Assembly (NCBI RefSeq): GCF_029931775.1
Contig: NC_079328.1
Coordinates: forward strand, 13,763,001-13,827,000
DNA from: Euleptes europaea
Lineage: Eukaryota > Chordata > Lepidosauria > Squamata > Sphaerodactylidae
Reading direction: 5' to 3'
DNA length: 64,000 nucleotides
The translations under genes were made by a program, and so were the position numbers. Of the stretch, positions 1-11,429 are shown piece by piece; the first letter of the stretch is position 1; the number at the start of each line of letters is the position of its first letter. The notes below the pieces were generated by a model that saw nothing but the letters and a program-made list of their open reading frames with translations, was not told the origin of the DNA and ran no database searches.

Positions 1-486
1 ACAAAATTGGCAAGCCAGAATATAGTTGGGAAACAAATGGAAACAGTGCATCATTTTGTAAAATTAGATGTGTAGACTTGGAAGCTGGTTTTGCATCCTT
101 GGTAGGGAATACTTAGTCGATGCTCAGAAATCACTTGCTTTATTGTTACTTTACAGGACTCAAATCCTAACTATAAAAGCACACTGCAAAAGTAAAATTC
201 TGGCCTCGTTAATTAGCTGATCTTCAAAACCTTTCCTGTCTGTTACATTCCTCAGCGGCTGAACAGCTATTCAGCCCAGCAATTCACATGCAGGAAGTCT
301 TTGAAAAGGAAGTCTCCTCTTTTTTGCATAAAAGCCAAATTTAAGGCGTGTGCTATAACAAGGCATGACTGTCCTATATGAACTAAGCAGGAACTTACAG
401 AATGGTATCTCTTCTCTCCTGTTAGAAACTGGAATTAGTCCACTCGCTGCAGATGAAGGGCCTAGGAGTTTGATATTACCTTTAGG

Positions 487-685
487 TAGGGTTTCCAGCT
501 CTGGGTTGAGCAATACCTGGAAATTTTGGGGGTGGAGCCTGGGGAGGGTGGGGTTTGGGGAGGAGAGGGACCTCAGCAGGGTACAGTGCCATAGATTCCA
601 CCCTCCAAAGCAGCCATTTTCTCCAGGTGATCTGATCGTGGTCATCTGGAGATCTCCACGTGCCACCTGGAGGTTGGCAACCCTA
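487..685 (+). mobile_element. M1 hAT miniature element, divergent subfamily
   Basis: A 199-bp element starting TAGGGTTTCCA and ending TGGCAACCCTA. The flanks are an 8-bp target duplication, cctttagg at 479-486 and cctttaag at 686-693 (7 of 8). It belongs to the subfamily whose interior reads cctcagcagggtacagtgcc. The 8-bp duplication plus the TIR support the hAT superfamily. Confidence 0.85.
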
Positions 686-1806
686 CCTTTAAGGGTGGGA
701 GAATCCTCCCCTTTCTTTGTTTTCTCCCTCCTACACTGGTGGTGGTTAAGGTTTTGTGTTTCATTTGTCATAAATGAAACACAACTAGTCAAGAGAGACT
801 TTAAAAAAAGAACAGTGGAAGTAAAGCAGGATTGGTGGAAGGAGTCAGAGAAGGTGAGCTACCTGGTGGTACACTGTGTGGGGGAATCCTCTTCACCCTA
901 TTGGTTGTGAAGGAGAATGTGCCACCTCATTCCTCACTCTAAGAATAGTACTCTCTTTGGCAGGCGAGATCCATTTCCTGGGGAGAATTTTCTGCTAACT
1001 AGCCTGAAGCACAAAAGTCATTGTTCTAGAGCTTCAACTAACTAGAAAACATTGATCTGGAAGGTCTGTCGAAGGATGGAATTCCCTTAATGCATAATAA
1101 ACTATTGCCAAGAACTTTGGTGGTTGCTTTAAATACTTGATGGATGCTCACTTTTGTGGCATGTGGAAAGCGATTTTGTTTTTAGCATGAGGAGGCAGAT
1201 GGCTACCATTGGAAGGAACAGTGGGTGTTTTCCTCCCTGTTGGGGAGACTGCCAGCCCTGAAAAGCAATCAGCCAATGCAGCGTACCACTGTGCCCCTAT
1301 CAGAATAAGCCAGTTTTTGGGAAGGAGGTTGTCATCTCTGGGAAACAGGATCAAGGAAACACTTAGGGCTTGGTTCCCATTGACTTGAGAGGTCCTGGCA
1401 AAGCCCCAGAACATACTGCCATCTTTTGGGTAATACTGCCCACAAGTTTGCACAGAAGGCTTTGGATGGAGGGCCAAAGGTGGGTACAGGCAAACTGCCT
1501 GCTCTTTCCAAAACACACCAAGAATGCCCTGGAGAGAAGGAAAGTGCAAGATCTGCTTTCTTTACTCATCTCCACAGGCAAGAGATTTTAAAATATCATC
1601 CAGGTTTCTCCAGTCTTCATATCTAAGTTCCCTTAGGGGCTTCTGTGGTCTCCATCTGCCTCTCTGTGCTAAACTCCTTTAGTAAGCAGATGGATCCAAG
1701 CATTGAAAGTGTCACAATAAAACTGTGCCTGTTTATACCACATTTCAGGTATGAAAGCAAGCGACATGTACATTATCTGTGTAATCCTGAAAAATAACCT
1801 TGTAAG

Positions 1807-2010
1807 TAGGGTTGCCAACCTCCAGGTACTAGCTGGAGATCTCCTGCTATTACAACTGATCTCCAGCCGATCGAGATCAGTTCACCTGGAGAAAATGGCT
1901 GCTTTGGCAATTGGACTCTATGGTATTGAAGTCCCTCCCCAAATCCCGCCCTCCTCAGGCTCCTCCCCAGAAACCTCCTGCTGGTAGCTAAGAGGCATGT
2001 GGCAACTCTA
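1807..2010 (-). mobile_element. M1 hAT miniature element
   Basis: A complete copy in reverse orientation, TAGGGTTGCCA to GGCAACTCTA. The target duplication is cttgtaag at 1799-1806 and cttataag at 2011-2018 (7 of 8). It has no coding capacity. Confidence 0.85.
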
Positions 2011-2754
2011 CTTATAAGAAAGGTCCTGATTGCCACCATATTGCCAAAAGTGCATTGGGGCTGGAGGGGTGGCAGGGAATACGAGGGTGAAGGAATAGTG
2101 GCTTTTACTGAAAAGGGTAACCCCGTGAATTTGTGGTGGAGACGAGGAGGCCAAGAAGAGGTTGTCAAACTCCACCTGCCTTTTTGCCAACTTGCTGTGG
2201 GTTTGTTTTGAGCCAGGGTACCAAGGAAGAGACAGGACCGCAGCGTGCTTCAAAAACACAGCTGCAGCTTTATGGGTTACAGAATATGCCCTAGCAACAA
2301 GCATGCACGACGCTTGTGCTTTCACACATGCCAAATAATGCACTTTCAATCCCCTTTCAATGTACTTTGCAGCTGGATTTTAATTTATGAATCAGCAAAA
2401 TCCCCTTGCAAATGATTGTTAAAGTACATTGAAAGTGGATTGAAAGTGCATTATTCAGCATGTGTGAAAGCGCCCATATATAGTCACCCACACTAAGGAA
2501 CCCTTATGTTCCATCTGCTAAAAGACACTTACAAAGTTAACTGGTTCTCCACTGTTTTAGCTAAACTTGGTCACCTTGGTATTGCCTTAGAGGATCTTTC
2601 AATGCTATCTGAAAAACCAGCGTTCAGTACTATCAAACAAAGAATTTTAGACTAAGAACAACAAAAAAGATGTCCATTTACTCCATCAGCATGCTCCCCT
2701 CTTAAGTTAGGTTTACAAGTTAAATATGGGAAATTACAGCAGTACTTTGATAGG

Positions 2755-2863
2755 CCCGGTTCACCAGATTAGAGTCCGACGCTCATGTGTAGGAGTGGGG
2801 AATCAAACCCGGTTCTCCAGATCAGAATCCTCTCCTCCTAACCACTACACCACGCTGGCTCTC
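2755..2863 (-). repeat. SINE-C fragment (tRNA-derived head)
   Basis: The reverse complement reads as the 5' part of the tRNA-like SINE (gtggtgtagtggttagga, then ctggagaaccgggtttgatt). The last carries the B-box-like ggtttgatt. The 3' half is missing. Confidence 0.7.
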
Positions 2864-3256
2864 TCCTGTCCTCACCTCCCCATAAATCTGGGATTAGAGA
2901 TAAAGGATTGAAGAAGCATAATCCTCAGGCAGGCTTAAACTTGAAACCTCTTTTTTAAAAACTTGGAACTTGGTATACAGAAGAAGAGCTTCACTGTAGA
3001 AGACCAAAGGACGGAGGGGATTCAGATTTTGAGTTGTTTGTATTTTCTTGCTCATAAAAATGCTGGGAGTCGCTGGACACTTAGCTTTTAATGTCTGAGT
3101 AAAACACGTAAGCAGACAACAACAGGAAGTTACATCATATCCCAGCATCTTTCTTTTCCTTTTTTGGGGGGATGGAGGGATAACAAGGGGGTAGACCCAT
3201 GTCCCCCACTCTGAGCCCCTTAGAAGAAAGGTAGGTAGAAATGGATAGACAGAACG

Positions 3257-3450
3257 AAAAAGTCACCATAGTAGAACATCTGCTTGGCATGCAGAAGGTC
3301 CCAGGTTCAATCCCCAACATCTCGTTAAAGGGATCTGACAGTAGGTGATGTGGAACACTTCTGTCTGAGATCCTGGAGGGCCACTGCCAATCTGAGTAGA
3401 CAGTACTGACTTTCATGGACCAAGGGTCTCATTCAGTATAAGGCAGCTTC
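3257..3450 (+). repeat. SINE-Q (tRNA-derived SINE)
   Basis: The head contains ggtcccaggttcaatccc, a Pol III B-box-like sequence, and the body ends ctcattcagtataaggcagc. It matches the copies at 35558 and 60103 along its length. Confidence 0.75.
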
Positions 3451-4204
3451 ATGTCTTCAACCGTGCCACAGATCTGTGTGTATATTTAACTGCAGGAGGT
3501 CTGCTAAGTGAAGCTTGGAGACAGGGAAACAGGTGTGGGATACTGTCTTAGTGGTTCTATAGAAAGTTGCTTCCAGTTGCTTCCAGTCTCCCTAAATACT
3601 GCTCTTTCAAAATGTTACTTCTGCCTTTCCAAAAAAGAAAATAACACTGTTTAGCTTTGCTGTAGGTACATCTTTTAATGTACTATTAAAACACCACTGC
3701 TAGTACTGAGAGGGGGTGGAGAGCGTTCCACTTCTCTTGAAGCAGCCAAACTCTGTGGATGCATGTCTCCCTGAACGGTGGGCCTCTGCATAAACAGAAG
3801 GGTTGAAAGGCATCTGTATGTCTATGCCTTTTTAGAACTCCAAAGGTTAGTTCTGGACACCCATCTGCAAATGAAATCAACTGTGCCTCTTGCACAGGGA
3901 ATCCAAGGAACAGAATATGCATGCCAACAAGAGAAGCCACGTAACTGCTTTGTTTGCCAGCCGGATTTGGTCGTGTGGGGGTGTGGGGTCTTCCGGGAGT
4001 TGAGGCAAAATTGCTGCATATTTCATGTACATAGCAGAAAATACACACCGCTGTTGTCATGTAACCTACCTAACATTTTACAATGCCTGATTGAACGCCC
4101 CATCAGAACCTCCTAAACCCTTCACAAGTTATGGAGGAGGGGGGAGCAGCAAAGGACTCTTCCCAGATTATGGATCTCAGACTTGTAACATTAATTTATT
4201 TAAC

Positions 4205-4560
4205 TGTGTTTATAGTCCCCCTTTCTCAAAGGTCATTTATGCATGGGTTCTTGAACTCATGTTTGCCCCCGTCTGACTCGGTTGTTCCTTGGAGTTCTGC
4301 ACATGTTTTCTGTCCATTAGAAATGACCTCACTGCCAGCCCTCGCAATGTCCAGGTCTTTCCATTCCTCTGTTAACCCGACTCTTCCCTCTACCCTGAGC
4401 TCAGCCCAGCTGAAATCTCCATGCAGAAGGCAAAGCTTGGGCCACGGGAAGATTGGCATCTTTCACAGCCAATCACAAAGCAGTGTGTAAAGAGGCAGGG
4501 ATTCAAACGCTTCCTGGTTCCTCGGGGCTCTTTCTGAGCAAAAGAAAGACTTTTTAAAAC
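4205..4560 (+). repeat. Unnamed MITE-like interspersed repeat (family R), copy 1
   Basis: It starts near tcatttatgcatgggttc and runs to tttctgagca. The interior (gctgaaatctccatgcagaa, then aatcacaaagcagtgtg) matches 45914-46378 in reverse and 52637-52835. Three copies in the window show that it is a dispersed repeat; I cannot assign a superfamily. Confidence 0.55.
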
Positions 4561-4899
4561 TGAGGCTTGGATTTCTTCCCCCTTCCTTTCAGATTGCTCT
4601 GTTTTTTGTTTTTTGTTCTTAAAATGCTTTTTTATGCGGCAATTGGGTTTTGGGGGTGGTGAATCTTCTCTCACAAGTGCAAATGGATGCAATCGATAGG
4701 ATGAGATGTCTAATAAACAATATAATAAGACTAGGATTACAAAAACAAGCATAGAATGTTAGACACGATTCAGAATGCAGATACAAGGTAGAAAAATGGC
4801 ATTACACCCGCAGAAAATAATGCAGTGACATAAATGTCATCTAGCTAAGATTATGTCAAAGACCACATTTGTCAACTTTCTCGGTTTTGTCCTTTGCAG

Positions 4900-5153
4900 A
4901 AGCCGCTGCTGCTGCAGCTGCCAATCCGGATGGAAATTCGACTCTGGGAGGAGGAGCCACTGCAGGCACAATGGGGCTAAGCACCAGGTATGGCCCCCAG
5001 TTCACCTTGCAGCACGTCCCCGACTACAGGCAAAACGTGTACATCCCCGGCAGCACAGCCACGCTCTCCAACGCCGCGGGCAAACGCGACGGGAAACCGG
5101 CCGCCTCTGGAGGGGGAAACAAGAAGAAGTCGGGGAAGAAAGAGAAGAAGTAG
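4900..5153 (+). CDS. PCDHGC: Protocadherin-gamma constant region, last coding exon
   Basis: This is the third constant exon shared by all transcripts of the protocadherin-gamma cluster. It encodes the end of the cytoplasmic tail of these neuronal cadherin-like adhesion proteins. The exon starts after ttgcag at 4894-4899 in phase 1 (the first codon, GAA for Glu, needs its G from the previous exon) and ends at TAG, 5151-5153, giving 84 codons including the stop. Recognition rests on the near-invariant block [19 protein letters not shown], then [18 protein letters not shown] and the lysine-rich end [12 protein letters not shown]; all are diagnostic of the gamma rather than the alpha constant region. 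Oddity: a run of seven alanines follows the first Glu, where the mammalian protein as I recall it has only EAADGSSTLGGG; the STLGGG that follows is kept. The strong conservation argues that the gene is live. Confidence 0.95.
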
Positions 5154-7795
5154 GGGGCACGCACAGGAGGAGACCAGCGCCACCTTAGATCTGAAGGGCA
5201 AAACCGTCCATCACTCCCCCAATTCATAGTCTAGGATGGAGGATGAATGTGAATTTGTGGATAATTTTTTTAAAGAAAACATTGTGAATGTATGTTGTTG
5301 TCGCATCATCAGGGCTAAGAGTAGGTCACCTACCCGTAGCCCTCATGATGTCAAAGTATTTGGAAACAAAACCATGACGTGTCCTGTGGGTCATGATGTA
5401 CTCACAAGGGAAATGCAAGGGTGCCCGGTCTGTGAAAGATTTTCTTTACTATTGGTTTGCTCCAGAGTGATCCGAAACACCTACAAGGCTTAGGGTAGGG
5501 CTCTGTCCATTGTAAATAATTCTTCTCAACAGGGATCTGTATTTAGGCATTTTCCCCCCATGTTGAAGCACATCCTCAGATTTTGATGGTGGATTTCTCC
5601 CCCCCCCCCCCCGAGAATTAGCAACTGGAATCCTTGTTATGAAGTCGATAGGGAGTGCTTTAGTTCCTCTTAAACCTGTTGATTTAAAAGAAATAACTGT
5701 TTGTCCTGCATTATTAGAAGGGAATGAGATTCAGGTGCATTGTAAACGTCTGTCTTTTAGTTTAAGTTTAACCAGCGATGGCCTAAAAATGAAACCGCGA
5801 TCGTGATCTCTGAGAAGCAGGGCACACATCCACCTTGCCATGGGAAGCCTTCCGAGGGCCCCACGGGCCACCCTGCCCATATCGATTGAGTACCGAGGCC
5901 TCTAAACAGACATCTCATCTCCATTTTCATCATAAATATTTATGTGTACAGTAAATGTTTTCCGGCGTAAGAGTTAGAGAAAGTAGCGGGCCGCTTGTGA
6001 GCGTAGTGAGCTGCTGTTTCTTTACGCACTGAAGTAGCTCCGTTGAGTTCCACAGGCAGATGACTTCGGTCAGCGCATGGGTTCTGATAGCCCAGCAGAG
6101 AATGAAAAAAAAAAAAAAGGAATGCTTCACATCTTTCTGCACATCAAGTTGCATGTAGCACACTCGCCTCTCATGTACAGTAGGACAGCCAATGCCTCCC
6201 ACGCTAGAATACAGAAGCCATTGCATGCCGTAAACAGCATGATGTAAATATGCTGCCAGATGCCCACAGCCCCGGTGCAACCCGAGCATTGTCTGTCCGC
6301 CAGTCAAGTTCAGTAGCAAGATGCATTGCCCTGTGTCGGAGCACTGGCAAAGTATGCACGTTCCGTATGTCTATGCAGCGCACCTAAGAAATGCCTGTGG
6401 TTTACGGGCCTTCACAATCAGATGTTAAGTGAACAGCATTTGGCTGGAGAAAGTTCAGGGTCCAGGCATGGAGAAGGGATGCTGGAATTAGTTCTGGGGA
6501 ATGCTTGCTGACTTCCGAGCCAGTGACCCATCCTGGAGGTCAGCTAGGACTCCACAGTAGGGTTCTGGTGCACTGAAGGTCCTCAGGACCTCTCTACCAC
6601 CATCCCTGCCAGGATGCTGCTCAAAGTCCACTGGATTAAAAAAAAACACTCTGAAAATTCTTTTTCTGTGTTATTAAAACCACTTGTTTTGGGTTCTTTA
6701 ACCACATTACTTAATAGCCTAGGATTGGCAGGAGGTTGGGTTTTCTGCAGGCTTTCTTCCTATCTCTGTGCATATCCAAGCACAGGCAGGAAGGGCTTGC
6801 CGTGTGCTCTGAGCACAAGGGTCTCTCCTGTCTAGAGACAGTACGAGTTCCCGTCACCTTCAGCTTTCTTCTTATATCACCAGAGCTGAACTGCAGAGAC
6901 GAAGAGATGGAGCGTTCCAAGACTGATTTTATTTTTGTCCTAAACCTCTAATCAGCAGCTTGCCTGAGACGGTCACGCCTTCTATGATCACCTCAGGTTA
7001 ACCTTCCGACAGCTTTCCAAAACACTGCGGCCCAGCCTCGCTGGCTGTGCGGTGTCCCCTGCCAGAGCATTATGCGCACGATCAGATCTGCTGCCTCCCC
7101 CGTGTCTAGAAAACCAGGACCACTTTTGCGGGAAGAAAACTTTTGTCTGCATCTGATTTTTGTACCGATCCCAGTCACCCTCCCTGTGTTTGGTGACTGC
7201 ACTAGAAACCGTTTACATAGTTAGTGATAAAGAGTACGATCCAGTCGGAGGTTCTCCTGCCCCTGCCCCCTCAAAAGGAACCGGAGAAGTGCTCTTGCAC
7301 ACCACTCCTTCCTTCCCGTGGGGCTTCTGCAGGAGAACCACTTGCTGGATCGTGCCCAAGGCTTCTTATGAACTAAAGTAGTTATTACGTGACCCTTTTC
7401 AAAGTACTGTAGAGGAATCTTAGTTGTCGTTTCTTTTCCTTTAATCAGCAACCTGAAACTAGTGTAGTAGTGCTGCAAACGTAGTGACATGTAAGGTTTC
7501 TGTTTTTTTTAAATCTTAGTAGTAGCTGACTTGTAGACATCAGTATTTTCTGATTCCTTTGTATCTTCTTTATGTGTGCTTTTTGTGCTCTTCAGTGTAT
7601 GTGGATTGAAACACACTTGTCCTTTCAATGTGTCTAATATTGAACTATACTTATATATTATATATATGCTTATATCCTTCTTATATCCATATAGACAGAC
7701 GTTGATGTGTACACGCAAGTTTTATACTCTAATATTTATATTGCTCTTTTTTTTTTCTTTGGGAAAAAATAATAAAATCTTTTCTTCTGACGAGT
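5154..7795 (+). other. 3' UTR of the protocadherin-gamma transcripts
   Basis: This follows the stop codon and runs to just past the AATAAA at 7771-7776, about 2.6 kb. It contains none of the SINE or MITE copies that crowd the next 45 kb, as expected for a selected transcript end. Features seen are a C-run near 5600, an A-run near 6110 and a T-rich stretch at 7748-7757. No coding potential is supported. Confidence 0.75.
7771..7776 (+). terminator. Polyadenylation signal AATAAA, PCDHG
   Basis: The canonical hexamer sits at the end of the repeat-free stretch after the PCDHG stop codon, with T-rich sequence before and after it. Cleavage is expected about 15-25 bases downstream. Confidence 0.65.
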
Positions 7796-8229
7796 TATGA
7801 CAATTGTTCCTGGAAGAAGGAAGGAAGAGTTTTGGTTGTGTGGGAGGAAATTTTTCTGTTCTAGGCTACAGAATCACAATATTTTTTCCCCCAGAGCGTG
7901 GAAAGTGATAGGGCATCAGTGCTTCTGGTAAACAGTTTCCCAGTTTTGTAGTATTTCAAAAACTTGCAACACTTATTTGCAACACTGTGAGGTACATGTG
8001 AGTTTTCAGAAGGGTAGCCGTTTGTCCATCAGACCGCAACTCTCGGAAAAATCTCATCTGTCTCCAGCCTTGCTCAGCGGCCTACTTTCTCCGTGTTTGG
8101 ATGTTTCAGCTGCTGTGGAATCCAAACACATGGGGAGATGAGGCATAGGTGTGTACAAATGCTGTGGGGCAAAGGAGGACATTGTGGTAACTTCCACAAG
8201 AATGGCACCCCTCTCATGCCCCTTGACAC
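7796..8229. other. No gene seen
   Basis: Sequence just downstream of the PCDHG 3' end. Around 8000 there is a short resemblance to the repeat ending ggtagccgtg (family K). Nothing else is recognised. Confidence 0.4.
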
Positions 8230-8781
8230 ACTGGATAAAGTGGAATTATGCATGGTATGGAGAGTGGACAGGGAAAAGCTTTTCTCCTTCTCTCATAATA
8301 CCAGAACGTGGGGTCATCTGATGAAGCTGGAGGGTGAGAGATTCAAAACAGATAAAAGGAAGCATTTCTTCACAAAACACATAGTTAAATTGTGGAACAC
8401 CCTGCCCCAGGATATGGTGATGGCTGCCAACTTGGAAGGCTTTAAGAGGGGAGTGGGACGTGTTCATGGAAGAGGGGGTATTCATGGCTACTAGTCACAC
8501 ACACACACATATGCATAAACCTTTATTGGCATAATAACAGCATTATAGCATGCTGGCTTCTAGTCAAAACGAATACTAGTCATAATGCATACCTGTTCTC
8601 TCCAGGATCAGAGGAGCATGCCTATTGGGTGCTGTGGAACACAGGCAGGATAAGGCTGCTGCGGTCAGTCGTCTTGCTTGTGGGCTTCGTAGAGGCATCT
8701 GGTTGGCCACTGTGTGAAACGACTGCTGGACTTGATGGGCCTTGATCTGATCCAGCATGGCCTTTCTTATGTTCTTATGAA
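8230..8781 (+). mobile_element. CR1-B LINE 3' end, interrupted
   Basis: The tail end of a CR1-type LINE. It contains ggaacaccctgccccaggat, ggaaggctttaagagggga and the end tgatccagcatggccttt followed by cttatgttctta. The interior is split by a 57-bp insertion at 8497-8553 carrying a CA run and cctttattggcataa. This insertion is flanked by tggctactagtc (8485-8496) and tggcttctagtc (8554-8565), an 11-of-12 target duplication. Matching tails lie at 42910, 50505 and 52485. Confidence 0.75.
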
Positions 8782-9091
8782 TTATTCTCCCAACCTCCTG
8801 GATGACAGCTTGTACCCAAAAGAAGATGCAAATCCAAGGAACATATGAGTTGCCTTACTGGATCAGAACTGTTGTCCATCTTGGCAGCTATTAATTGTCA
8901 TACTGTAAATGATGGAGCCAAGAAATGCTGCCTTGGTGGGACTGCCAATATTGCTAAGCAGGAAACCTGAGCCAAGGCGTGTGAAGCTGTGGCCAAATGC
9001 CAAGTGGGAGAGAAAGAGAAAATATTAGGAAGTGCCAATCGCCCCCCGCCCCAATTTTATAACTGAAGGTACCCAGGCCCTAACCCTGCCT

Positions 9092-9302
9092 GAGAGCCAG
9101 CATGGTGTAGTGGTGAACTGGATTTGTTTCCCCACTCCTCCGCATGAAGCCAGCTGGGTGACCTTGGGCTAGTCACAGCTCTCTCAGCCCCACCTACCTC
9201 ACAGGGTGTCTGGGGGGGCAGGAAGGAAGGTGATTGTAAGCCGGTTTGATTCTTCCTTAGGTGGTAGAGAAAGTTGGCATATAAAAACCAACTCTTCTTC
9301 TT
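9092..9302 (+). repeat. SINE-C
   Basis: It reads from gccagcatggtgtagtgg to the tail ataaaaaccaactcttctt. Part of the double tRNA-like head is missing. The 3' signature is tgattgtaagccggtttgat. Confidence 0.8.
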
Positions 9303-9829
9303 GGATGCTGCTCTTTCTCACGCCTGGAAGCCCTGCCCACGATCCCAAGCTGGCAGAGGTGGTTTGGGATTGAGGGAAAACACTCGACATGTGCACAGAT
9401 GTAGTTTCTTTGCTATTACCTTTAGAGGTGAGCCCTGCTAAAGTCTAGCTGAAACTGTTTCTCATCCATAAGCCTCCTGTTTATTATCACTTGCAGGGGC
9501 GGGGAGCAAGCTAGACTCCATGCAAACCCTAAAGTACTCTTTCTTGCGTGGTTTTGATTTTAGCAGAGGGCCCTGCATTGCATGGAGATGCCACTAAGAG
9601 ACCTATCTGGTGGTGTTATTATTACGGAGAACAACCAACAGTTGAGTCAGTGCCTGGAGGGGGAACCTCCTGGGACCCCACATTCACGGCCTCAAGTTCC
9701 ATAAAGGTGGAAAGAAGAGTCATTGCCCCAAGGACCTGGTACTTACTGGGCAGGGCACTGGGAGGGTGACAGATGAACAAGCAACTCGGTGGCAGCTGAC
9801 CCCGTCCCTTTCCTTACAGCAGGGGTCCC

Positions 9830-9915
9830 CAACACGGCTCCCACTGACACATTTTCTGGTGCCCATGTCAGAATTCCAAATGTACCTTGCAGGCTCAAAA
9901 TGTCGGGGACCCCTG
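9830..9915. mobile_element. M3 hAT miniature element, 86 bp
   Basis: The termini CAGGGGTCCCCAAC and gtcggggacccctg are inverted repeats. The flanks ccttacag (9822-9829) and cctcaccg (9916-9923) match at 6 of 8. This fits a hAT element reduced to little more than its ends. Confidence 0.75.
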
Positions 9916-10078
9916 CCTCACCGCATCTCAAGAGAAAGCGCTTGAATGCAGGACACTGGGGTGAAAGAGTGTTGTTTCTCTGAGAAAGGTAGCAGTGATG
10001 GTCATGGCGTGATGCAGAAGGGTGGGAGGATGCGTCTGTACCCCTTACTTCAACTGTGTGTTGAATAAAGAAATGGGA

Positions 10079-10320
10079 AGAAGAAGAAGAGTTGGTTTTT
10101 ATATGCCAACTTTCTGTACCACTTAAGGAAGAATCAAACTGGCTTACAATCGCCTTCCCTTCCCACAACAGACACCCTGTGAGTTGGTGAGGCTGAGAGA
10201 GTTCTGAGAGAACTGTGACTAGCCCAAGGACACCCAGTAGGCTTCATGTGGAGGCGTGGGGAAACCAACTTGGTTCTCCAGATTAGAGTGCACCGTTCTT
10301 AACCACTACACCACGCTGGT
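10079..10320 (-). repeat. SINE-C with a non-SINE 5' extension
   Basis: A near-complete SINE in reverse orientation, tail aagaagaagaagag at the left and head at the right. On its 5' side (10321-10368) it carries about 45 bases, starting taaagactaacaacactgat, that also precede the SINE copy at 20911. Confidence 0.8.
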
Positions 10321-10369
10321 GTAAAGACTAACAACACTGATTAAAACTTGAGCTTTGTTGAAGAGGTCC

Positions 10370-10535
10370 AGCCCAAGGTCACCCAGCTGGCTTCGTGCGT
10401 AGGAGTGGGGAAACCCAGATTAGCGTCTGCCGCTCATGTGGAGGAGTGGGGAATCAAACCCGGTTCTCCAGATCAGACTCCACCGCTCAAAAATACCACT
10501 CTTAACCACTACACCACACTGGAACCAGGAAGAGC
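10370..10535 (-). repeat. SINE-C 5' part
   Basis: A second, truncated SINE-C in the same orientation. It contains both tRNA-like head segments (the reverse complement of tcaaacccggttctccag) but lacks the CTT tail. Confidence 0.7.
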
Positions 10536-10845
10536 CAATGAAAGCCTCCTGTAATGGCTGGTAAACAGAGGGTATGTGGAGTCTGGGGAGCCTTGAATCA
10601 GTTCTCCTATCCCAGCTGGAGGTCATATGCTCCATCCATCACTGTCCTGTTATGCTCATCTGCTCTCCCACTGCTGTCTGGTGAGACGCCAGGGAGCCTT
10701 GTAACATGCGCACACACACCGCTGCAATGATCAGATCTTATCCTGACAGGTTTTTTTTTTTTTTGCTTGCTCCTTAGAGGCTACCCATAAAAAGATATTT
10801 CCTGCTTTGCCCCCATTCACTGGTTCGAAAGCTGTCTCTTATAGC

Positions 10846-11397
10846 TAGGGTTGCCAGCTTCGATTTGGGAAATACCTGGAGGTTTTGGGGGTGGAGCCTG
10901 AGAAGGGCAGGGTTTGGAGAGGGGAGGGACTTCAATGCCGTAGAGCCCAATTGCCAAAATGGTAACTTTCTCCAGAACTGATCTCTGTCGCCTGGGATCA
11001 TAGAGTTGGAAGGGACCACCAGGGTCATCTAGTCCAACCCCCTGCACAATGCAGGAAATTCACAAATACCTCCCCCACACACCCCAGTGACCACTACTCC
11101 ATGCCCAGAAGATGGCCAAGATGCCTTCCCTCTCATCATCTGCTTAAGATCATAGAATCAGCATTCCTGACAGATGGCCATCTAGCCTCTGCTTAAAAAC
11201 CTCCAGGGAAGGAAAGCTTACCACCTCCCGAGGAAGCCTGTTCCACTGAGGAACCGCTCTAACTGCCGGAAAGTTCTTCCTAATGTCTAGACGGAATTAT
11301 CAAAATGGTAATTTTCTCCAGGGGAACTGACCTCTGTCGCCTGGAGATCCGCTGTAATAGCAGATCTCCAGCCACCACCTGGAGGTTGGCAACCGTA
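10846..11397 (+). mobile_element. M1 element split by a CR1 insertion
   Basis: The left end is TAGGGTTGCCA and the right end TTGGCAACCGTA. The outer target duplication is cttatagc (10838-10845) and cttgtagc (11398-11405), 7 of 8, so both ends belong to one element. The middle is occupied by a reversed CR1-A end, and about 50 bp of the M1 interior is present on both sides of it. Confidence 0.8.
10998..11294 (-). mobile_element. CR1-A LINE 3' end inside an M1 element
   Basis: In reverse complement it ends with the hallmark CR1 tail ccttccaactctatgattct. It includes ggttttTAAGCAGAGGCTAG-type sequence. It is 5' truncated, as is usual for CR1. Confidence 0.85.
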
Positions 11398-11429
11398 CTT
11401 GTAGCACATTTTAAGAACTCCCTCCCTTT

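Larger units (their letters stand above)
1..4899 (+). other. Intron before the last PCDHG constant exon
   Basis: This stretch ends in a good splice acceptor: a pyrimidine-rich run followed by ttgcag at 4894-4899, directly before the protocadherin-gamma constant exon. I found no sequence resembling the upstream constant exons (the TDWRFSQAQRP type), so they lie outside the window. The intron holds two M1 elements, a SINE-C piece, a SINE-Q and one copy of a longer MITE-like repeat, listed separately. The remaining parts (about 700-1800, 2020-2750, 3460-4200 and 4560-4890) show no gene or repeat that I can name. Confidence 0.75.

Noticed and set aside
365-910. 181-codon plus-strand open frame
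   Set aside because: It runs straight through an M1 element and has no domain; a chance frame.
8317-8330. CTGATGA in a CR1-B end
   Set aside because: No helix II or GAAA in place; chance match inside CR1.
10420-10635. Open frames with recurring peptides such as IPSVYQ or SPGELISIGWRSVVIAGDLQ across the window
   Set aside because: The recurring peptides are translations of M1 and SINE-C copies, not a gene family.
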